Part shown: positions 14,277-18,613 of the stretch, in pieces | How the letters are laid out: each line of letters starts with the position of its first letter | How positions within the stretch are numbered: position 1 is the stretch's first letter | Source of the DNA: Candidatus Omnitrophota bacterium | Lineage (GTDB): Bacteria; Omnitrophota; Gorgyraeia; Gygaellales; Profunditerraquicolaceae | DNA: 18,613 nucleotides | Direction: 5' to 3' | Assembly (NCBI GenBank): GCA_028715095.1 | Contig: JAQUSM010000005.1 | Location: 1-18,613 of the forward strand | Program-made: the position numbers and the translations under genes | The notes under the pieces: generated by a model | Told to the model about the DNA's origin: nothing | Seen by the model: only the letters and a program-made list of their open reading frames with translations | Database searches by the model: none

Positions 14277-14767
14277 GAATAAAGAAGATATTCCTATTTC
14301 TACTGTTTGGTTTTTTATTGTTAGATTTGACAGGATGCGAATCCTTTACGCGTAAATTTACCCGTAAATCCAAAAAACCCGACCAGGCAGTTGAAATGGT
14401 CCTTGTCCCGGAAGAATATAAAGGCCCAAATATGACCAAGGAAGAGCTATACCGGCAGCATTTTCTTTTTTGGAAATCCTGGCAGGATGAACTGGAGAAT
14501 GCGCTTACCCAGAAATCAAGCCTGAAAAAGAAAGTAGATTGCGCTCAGGAGGCATTAAAGAATCTGGCCAATATGAAGAATATGCTGGTAGAGGAGATGC
14601 AGAAGAACCTTGATTTGTACATTGGCAAATCGGCTGACCTGCTGGCTTCTATAAAAAGTGATGTTTACGGAACAAATGACAGCGGCAATCTTCATGCCGC
14701 CGAAGGGATTGAATCTGATATCCATCAAAGGTTTATTTATCCAAAAATCAAGAATTATCTGAAATGA
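14273..14767 (+). CDS. Small lipoprotein of unknown function
   Basis: I do not recognise the family of this 164-residue protein. It has a positively charged start (MRIKK), a hydrophobic stretch, and a lipobox LTGC with the lipidated cysteine at C22. Glutamate follows at +2, so outer-membrane sorting is possible if the cell has an outer membrane. The mature part is hydrophilic and mostly helical, with a basic patch after the cysteine (TRKFTRKSKK) and an amphipathic region (about 55-125) that could form a coiled coil. It overlaps ligA and the following hydrolase gene by 4 bp on each side, so it is co-translated with them, but that context suggests no particular job. Confidence 0.75.
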   Translation: MRIKKIFLFLLFGFLLLDLTGCESFTRKFTRKSKKPDQAVEMVLVPEEYKGPNMTKEELYRQHFLFWKSWQDELENALTQKSSLKKKVDCAQEALKNLANMKNMLVEEMQKNLDLYIGKSADLLASIKSDVYGTNDSGNLHAAEGIESDIHQRFIYPKIKNYLK

Positions 14768-15384
14768 TCCTGGAAACCGTTATTGTTGGTCCAATGCAAG
14801 TCAATTGTTACATACTTGCCTGTGCAGAAGCCGGGGAGGCTATTATTATTGACCCCGGAGACCAGGCGCGTAAAATAAAGACTGTATTGGACAGGCATAA
14901 ATTAAGGCCGGCGATGGTGATTAATACTCACGGTCATTATGACCATATCGGAGGCGATGATGAATTTGGGGTTTGTGTTTATGCCCATAAGCAGGATTTA
15001 GTGATGCTTGAAAACGCGGGCAAAAATCTTTCCGCCAGTTTCGCCTTGCCTTATAAAGTAAAATCTGAAATTAAGGCTTTGGAGGACAGGGAAATCATTA
15101 AATTAGATTGTCTTGAATTGGAGGTTTTACATTTGCCGGGGCATACTCCGGGAGGTATCGGGCTTTTGATGAAAAAGCCGCAGGCGGATATTCTTTTTAC
15201 CGGGGACACATTATTTTGCCAGGGGGTAGGCCGCTGCGACCTGCCGGAAGGCAGCGAATACCTGCTAAATAAATCAATAAAAGAAAAATTATTCGTGCTG
15301 CCCGGCCAAACAAAGGTTTATCCGGGGCACGGGGCGCCGACTACTATAGGCAGAGAAAAGATTAACAATCCATTTATAGGTTAA
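14764..15384 (+). CDS. Metallo-beta-lactamase fold hydrolase (glyoxalase II-like)
   Basis: A 206-residue soluble hydrolase of the MBL superfamily. The dinuclear metal site is intact: THGHYDH gives H56, H58, D60 and H61; H127 is in LPGHTPGG; D148 is in FTGDTLF; H189 is in YPGHG. The short form with IVGPMQVNCYIL near the N-terminus matches the YcbL-like group of hydroxyacylglutathione hydrolase relatives, which act on thioesters. The real substrate cannot be told from sequence. It lacks the longer C-terminal substrate domain of classical GloB. The ATG overlaps the lipoprotein stop by 4 bp. Confidence 0.9.
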   Translation: MILETVIVGPMQVNCYILACAEAGEAIIIDPGDQARKIKTVLDRHKLRPAMVINTHGHYDHIGGDDEFGVCVYAHKQDLVMLENAGKNLSASFALPYKVKSEIKALEDREIIKLDCLELEVLHLPGHTPGGIGLLMKKPQADILFTGDTLFCQGVGRCDLPEGSEYLLNKSIKEKLFVLPGQTKVYPGHGAPTTIGREKINNPFIG

Positions 15385-15385
15385 A

Positions 15386-16273
15386 TTGAAAGAACTTATT
15401 GATTCATTTTTAGATTATCTTTCGGTTGAGCGCGGGCTGGCCAAGAATACCATTATTGCCTACCGGCAGGATTTAAATATTTATTTGGACTTTATGATTA
15501 AGCGCGGCTTAAACGCTCTTTCAAAAGTTTTAAAAAACGATATTATTGAATTCATGCTTTCCGAGAAAGAAAAGGGTGTCTCTCCTACGAGTATCTCCCG
15601 GAGGCTTGCAGCTATACGCATGTTCCATCGCTTCCTGGCCAGGGAAAGAGTCTTAAAAGATGACCCTACGACGTTGATCGACTCTCCAAAATTATGGAAG
15701 AAGGTCCCGGATACGCTTTCCTTGAATGAAGTGGAGGCATTGATCAGCCAGCCAGATGTACGGCTCCGCCAGGGCGCCAGGGACAAGGCAATTCTGGAGA
15801 CTCTTTATGCCACAGGCATGCGTGTGTCCGAATCCACTGATCTTAAAGTTAATAGCGTGAATCTGGACATCGGTTTTTTACGCTGCATCGGAAAAGGTAA
15901 CAAGGAAAGGGTTATCCCCCTGGGGAAAAAAGCAATCGGCAATATTAAGAAATACCTGGAATTCAGCCGGCCGTATTTCCTGAAGAATAAAACATCGGAG
16001 TTTCTTTTTGTAAACCGTTCCGGAAATAAGTTATCCCGGCAATCTGTTTGGAAATTGATCAAACAGTATGCCAAAGAAGCCAAGATCAAGAAACCGATAA
16101 AAGTACATACACTAAGGCATTCATTCGCTACGCACTTATTGGAAAGAGGAGCGGACCTGCGTTCAGTGCAGGAGATGCTCGGACATTCTAATATTTCTAC
16201 TACGCAGATTTATACGCACATAGATAAAGAGAGGCTCAAGACGATCCACAAAATGTTCCATCCCAGACCTTAA
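15386..16273 (+). CDS. xerD: Tyrosine site-specific recombinase, XerD-like
   Basis: A 295-residue tyrosine recombinase with the length and layout of chromosome-dimer resolvases. An N-terminal SAM-like core-binding domain (about 1-90) precedes the catalytic domain. All catalytic residues are visible: R146 (ATGMRVSE), K170 (IGKGNKER), H241 and R244 (HTLRHSFATHLL), H267 (LGHSNISTT) and the nucleophile Y276 (QIYTHI). It starts at TTG, one base after the previous stop, because no other in-frame start lies near the conserved N-terminus. Its setting in a housekeeping operon, without nearby att sites or mobile genes, favours Xer over a phage integrase. XerC versus XerD cannot be settled from one gene. 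Confidence 0.88.
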   Translation: MKELIDSFLDYLSVERGLAKNTIIAYRQDLNIYLDFMIKRGLNALSKVLKNDIIEFMLSEKEKGVSPTSISRRLAAIRMFHRFLARERVLKDDPTTLIDSPKLWKKVPDTLSLNEVEALISQPDVRLRQGARDKAILETLYATGMRVSESTDLKVNSVNLDIGFLRCIGKGNKERVIPLGKKAIGNIKKYLEFSRPYFLKNKTSEFLFVNRSGNKLSRQSVWKLIKQYAKEAKIKKPIKVHTLRHSFATHLLERGADLRSVQEMLGHSNISTTQIYTHIDKERLKTIHKMFHPRP

Positions 16274-16307
16274 AGGCCAGCAGGCGTATGCAGGATGCAG
16301 GTGAAAG

Positions 16308-17582
16308 ATGAAAAAATATTTAAAAAACTTGCCGCGGGAAATAAAATTCCTGATTGATTTGGCAAAAAAGGTTTCTAAGGAAACTGATATGCCGGCATAT
16401 CTGGTAGGCGGTTTTCCCCGCGACCTTATCTTAGGCGCAAAGGATTGGGATCTAGATATAACCGTTGAAGGCAACGGTATCAAATTTGCCGAGGTCCTGT
16501 CTAAGAGGTTAAATTCCAGGCTAATAAGACATGAAAGGTTCGGTACCGCCACTTTAATCCTGGACCACCGGCTGAAGGTGGATATTGCCACCACGCGTAA
16601 AGAAATTTATCCCTCTTGCGCTTCTCTGCCGGTAGTAAGCCCGGGATCGCTTAAGGAGGATCTATTCCGGCGCGACTTTACTATAAATGCCATGGCGTTT
16701 AGCCTTTCTGAAGGCAGCCAGAAGCTAATTGATATCTTTGGCGGAAAAGATGACCTGGCGGCAGGTAAAATCCGTGTTTTGCATGATTTAAGCTTTAAGG
16801 ATGATCCTACACGTATTTTAAGGGCCATCCGTTTCCAGCAGCGCTATAATTTTAAGTTTGAGCCTAAAACACTTTCCCTTCTGAAAGAGGCCGTAAAATC
16901 AGGTTTCTTGGAAAAGGTGAACCCCCACCGGATGCGCGATGAACTGATATTAATGTTTAAAGAGAAAGATCCATCAGCCCAGATTAAGCAGCTCTGTGCT
17001 TTAGGTGGGGTATCTTTTATTAGCGATGAACTAAAGCCCGCTAAGGCAACATTTGATTTATTCAAGTCAATTAATAAAGAGATTGCCTGGTTTATGCAAG
17101 ATTTCCCATTTCATAAACAGTTTGAGGCCTGGCTTATTTATTTCGCTGCCTTATTGAGCCGGCTTACTTTGACTCAAAGAAAGAAGATTGCCCGCAAGCT
17201 GGGGCTGTCTAAAAAGGAAGAAAAGAAGATCATCAGCTGCCATAAAATTAATCAGAATTTTATCAGGCGTTTAAAAAATAAACGGATTACCCCGGGACAG
17301 ATTTTTGCCTTACTTAAGCCTTTAGAATTTGAGGCAATTATCCTGCTGCGTTCTGTCTCCCGGGATAGTGTATTTAAGAAACATATCGCAGATTTCCTTA
17401 AGGTTTATAATGATTTGCGCCTTTCTATATCAGGGGATGATTTGTTCCGGATGGGCGTCTTGCCCGGTCCGAAGTATCAGAAGATATTAAACAGGGTGCT
17501 GGCAGCAAGGCTCAACGGAAAATTAAGCAACCGTCAGGAAGAGCTTGCCTTGGCCAGGAAATTGGCAAAAAATATAACATAA
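16308..17582 (+). CDS. cca: tRNA nucleotidyltransferase (CCA-adding / poly(A) polymerase family)
   Basis: A 424-residue class II nucleotidyltransferase. The head domain has LVGGFPRDLILG (residues 32-43) and the metal-binding pair D48 and D50 in DWDLDI. The neck motifs FRRDFTINAMAF (120-131) and DDPTRILRAIRFQQRYNF (165-182) are the RRD and nucleotide-recognition elements of this family. The C-terminal half (about 230-420) is helical and divergent. The likely job is to add CCA to tRNAs, consistent with the tRNA-Pro here lacking an encoded CCA. Sequence alone does not exclude a CC-only, A-only or poly(A)-adding enzyme. An AGGTGA Shine-Dalgarno (16299-16304) precedes the ATG. A small tandem ATGCAGG repeat (16288-16301) lies in the 34-bp gap after xerD. 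Confidence 0.85.
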   Translation: MKKYLKNLPREIKFLIDLAKKVSKETDMPAYLVGGFPRDLILGAKDWDLDITVEGNGIKFAEVLSKRLNSRLIRHERFGTATLILDHRLKVDIATTRKEIYPSCASLPVVSPGSLKEDLFRRDFTINAMAFSLSEGSQKLIDIFGGKDDLAAGKIRVLHDLSFKDDPTRILRAIRFQQRYNFKFEPKTLSLLKEAVKSGFLEKVNPHRMRDELILMFKEKDPSAQIKQLCALGGVSFISDELKPAKATFDLFKSINKEIAWFMQDFPFHKQFEAWLIYFAALLSRLTLTQRKKIARKLGLSKKEEKKIISCHKINQNFIRRLKNKRITPGQIFALLKPLEFEAIILLRSVSRDSVFKKHIADFLKVYNDLRLSISGDDLFRMGVLPGPKYQKILNRVLAARLNGKLSNRQEELALARKLAKNIT

Positions 17583-17599
17583 TAACGGAGCGGAATAAA

Positions 17600-18040
17600 A
17601 TGTCTAGAAAAGAACGTGTTGAGGAAGCAATAAAGAAAGAAGTTAGCCTGATTATTCACGATGAACTTAAAGACCCGCGCGTAGGTTTTGTTACCATAAC
17701 CCGGGTGGAGTTGACTAAAGATTTAAGGAACGCCAAGGTTTTTTATAGCGTCCTGGGCAAAGATGAGGATTGTAAAAAGACCAAGCTGGCCCTGGATTCT
17801 GCTTTAGGCTATATCCGCAGCCTGGTTGCCCAGAGGATCAATTTGCGTTTTGCCACCGAACTGATGTTCCATGAGGATCATTCAACCGAATACAGCGTAA
17901 GGATTGAAGAGGTATTAAATAAAATAAAGGAGCTGGATCAGCCTGAAGATGTTTCTAAGGGTGAGGCTGGGTTAAATACGGGAAAGGACGGGCAGAAGGG
18001 TGGGGCTAAAAGAAATCTGCGCAGGCATAAAAAAATATAA
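17600..18040 (+). CDS. rbfA: Ribosome-binding factor A
   Basis: A 146-residue 30S maturation factor with a KH-like fold. Conserved parts are RVEEAIKKEVSLII, LKDPRVGFVTITRVELTKDLRNAKVFYSV, and the C-terminal core FATELMFHEDHSTEYSVRIEEVL. After about residue 115 comes a low-complexity basic and polar tail (GGAKRNLRRHKKI), longer than in many homologues. That tail region overlaps the start of the following DHH gene, which may explain its unusual sequence. A GGAG Shine-Dalgarno (17587-17590) lies 9 bp before the ATG. rbfA followed by a DHH phosphoesterase is a familiar order near the nusA-infB-truB cluster. Confidence 0.93.
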   Translation: MSRKERVEEAIKKEVSLIIHDELKDPRVGFVTITRVELTKDLRNAKVFYSVLGKDEDCKKTKLALDSALGYIRSLVAQRINLRFATELMFHEDHSTEYSVRIEEVLNKIKELDQPEDVSKGEAGLNTGKDGQKGGAKRNLRRHKKI

Positions 18041-18613
18041 TAATTTTCTAATCACAGCACACACCAGTTTAGAAGGGGATGCTTTAGGGGCGGAACTTGC
18101 TTTTTACGCCTTGATTAGAAAATTAGGCAAACAGGGTATAATTTTAAATGAAGATGGCATTCCTTACGGCCATGACTTTCTGCCGGGGATAAAAAAAATA
18201 CGCAAGTTAGGGGCTAAATCGCCTTATATCAAGTTTGATTGCATGGTGGTTTTGGACTGCGCTGATTTGAAACGTACCGGAGAAGTTTGGCGGCTGAATA
18301 AAGACAGTAAGCCTGTCTTAAATATCGACCATCATATCAGCAACCAGGGGTTCGGAGACCTGTATTGGGTTGACCCGCGCGCTTCATCTTGCTCCGAAAT
18401 GATTTATCGTATTTATAAACAAATGCGCCTGCCTATTGACAAGCCTGAGGCTATTTGCATGTATACCGGAATAATGACGGACACAGGTTCATTCAGGTAT
18501 TCCAATACCTCCAGTTTTACCCATCAGGCGGTTGCCGAACTTTTAAAGTTTGATATTAATGTCCCGCTTATTTACCGCTATGTTTATGAAAACTTCGCTT
18601 TAGCTGAAACGAA
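18000..18613 (+). CDS. nrnA: DHH-family phosphoesterase (NrnA-like oligoribonuclease / pAp phosphatase), partial
   Basis: The reading frame from 18000 runs off the right edge; about 204 residues are visible. It resembles NrnA, which degrades short RNA oligomers and 3'-phosphoadenosine 5'-phosphate. Metal-site motifs are HTSLEGDALG (H21, E25, D27), VVLDCAD (D86), NIDHH (D110-H112) and MTDTGSF (D161). The first motif normally reads PDGD; here the first aspartate is E25. I chose the GTG at 18000 because the frame is closed by a TAA at 17973, it is the first usable start, and it gives the typical N-terminus (LKEICAGIKKYNNFLITAH). The start lies 41 bp inside rbfA. The C-terminal DHHA1 part is outside the window. 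Confidence 0.85.
   Translation, partial: MGLKEICAGIKKYNNFLITAHTSLEGDALGAELAFYALIRKLGKQGIILNEDGIPYGHDFLPGIKKIRKLGAKSPYIKFDCMVVLDCADLKRTGEVWRLNKDSKPVLNIDHHISNQGFGDLYWVDPRASSCSEMIYRIYKQMRLPIDKPEAICMYTGIMTDTGSFRYSNTSSFTHQAVAELLKFDINVPLIYRYVYENFALAET

Noticed and set aside
15386..16273. Tyrosine recombinase as an integrase of a mobile element near tRNA-Pro
   Set aside because: It has Xer length and motifs, sits in a tight housekeeping operon over 3.6 kb from the tRNA, and no att-like direct repeat or cargo genes were seen.

Overview
The window is an 18.6 kb stretch of a bacterial chromosome, densely packed with housekeeping genes and moderate in GC content. Nearly everything lies on the + strand; two genes (thpR, cinA) lie on the - strand. 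I see no phage, insertion sequence, CRISPR array or defence system. The protein set is that of a free-standing bacterial chromosome with fused RibBA, RodZ, FtsK and PNPase. The gene mix and the many structured intergenic hairpins would fit an uncultured lineage such as Omnitrophota or another PVC-like group. That placement is inference, because no 16S or other decisive marker is present.

Region 1 (1-5581, +): the 3' end of pnp, then ftsK, rodZ, rimO, pgsA and pgpA. Four successive junctions are 4-bp ATGA stop/start overlaps, so ftsK to pgpA reads as one translationally coupled operon. It covers DNA translocation and cell shape, ribosomal protein S12 modification, and two successive steps of phosphatidylglycerol synthesis.

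Region 2 (5557-6581, -): cinA (C-terminal amidase type) and thpR, overlapping each other by 22 bp. They run towards pgpA, and thpR and pgpA overlap tail to tail by 25 bp.

Region 3 (6582-11583, +): a compact divergent promoter whose two -35 boxes occupy nearly the same bases, followed by an FMN riboswitch with an intrinsic terminator. It controls ribBA-ribH-nusB-PHP phosphoesterase-ribD-ribE. These genes provide all the classical riboflavin enzymes except the dephosphorylation step. The riboswitch carries a duplicated hairpin in its variable arm, and its 5' edge is identical to the 3' arm of the terminator, which suggests a simple strand-exchange switch.

Region 4 (11584-11968): a likely promoter, a leader hairpin, tRNA-Pro(CGG) without encoded CCA, and about 180 bp holding three long inverted repeats with related linker sequences.

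Region 5 (11969-18613, +): acylphosphatase, ligA, a short unknown lipoprotein, a metallo-beta-lactamase fold hydrolase, a XerD-like recombinase, a CCA-adding-type nucleotidyltransferase, rbfA, and the start of a DHH-family phosphoesterase (NrnA-like). The DHH gene begins inside the end of rbfA at a GTG codon.

No wholly new multigene system is evident. The most interesting material is regulatory and non-coding: the shared -35 divergent promoter with a probably leaderless cinA, the riboswitch expansion and switch geometry, and the hairpin cluster after the tRNA.
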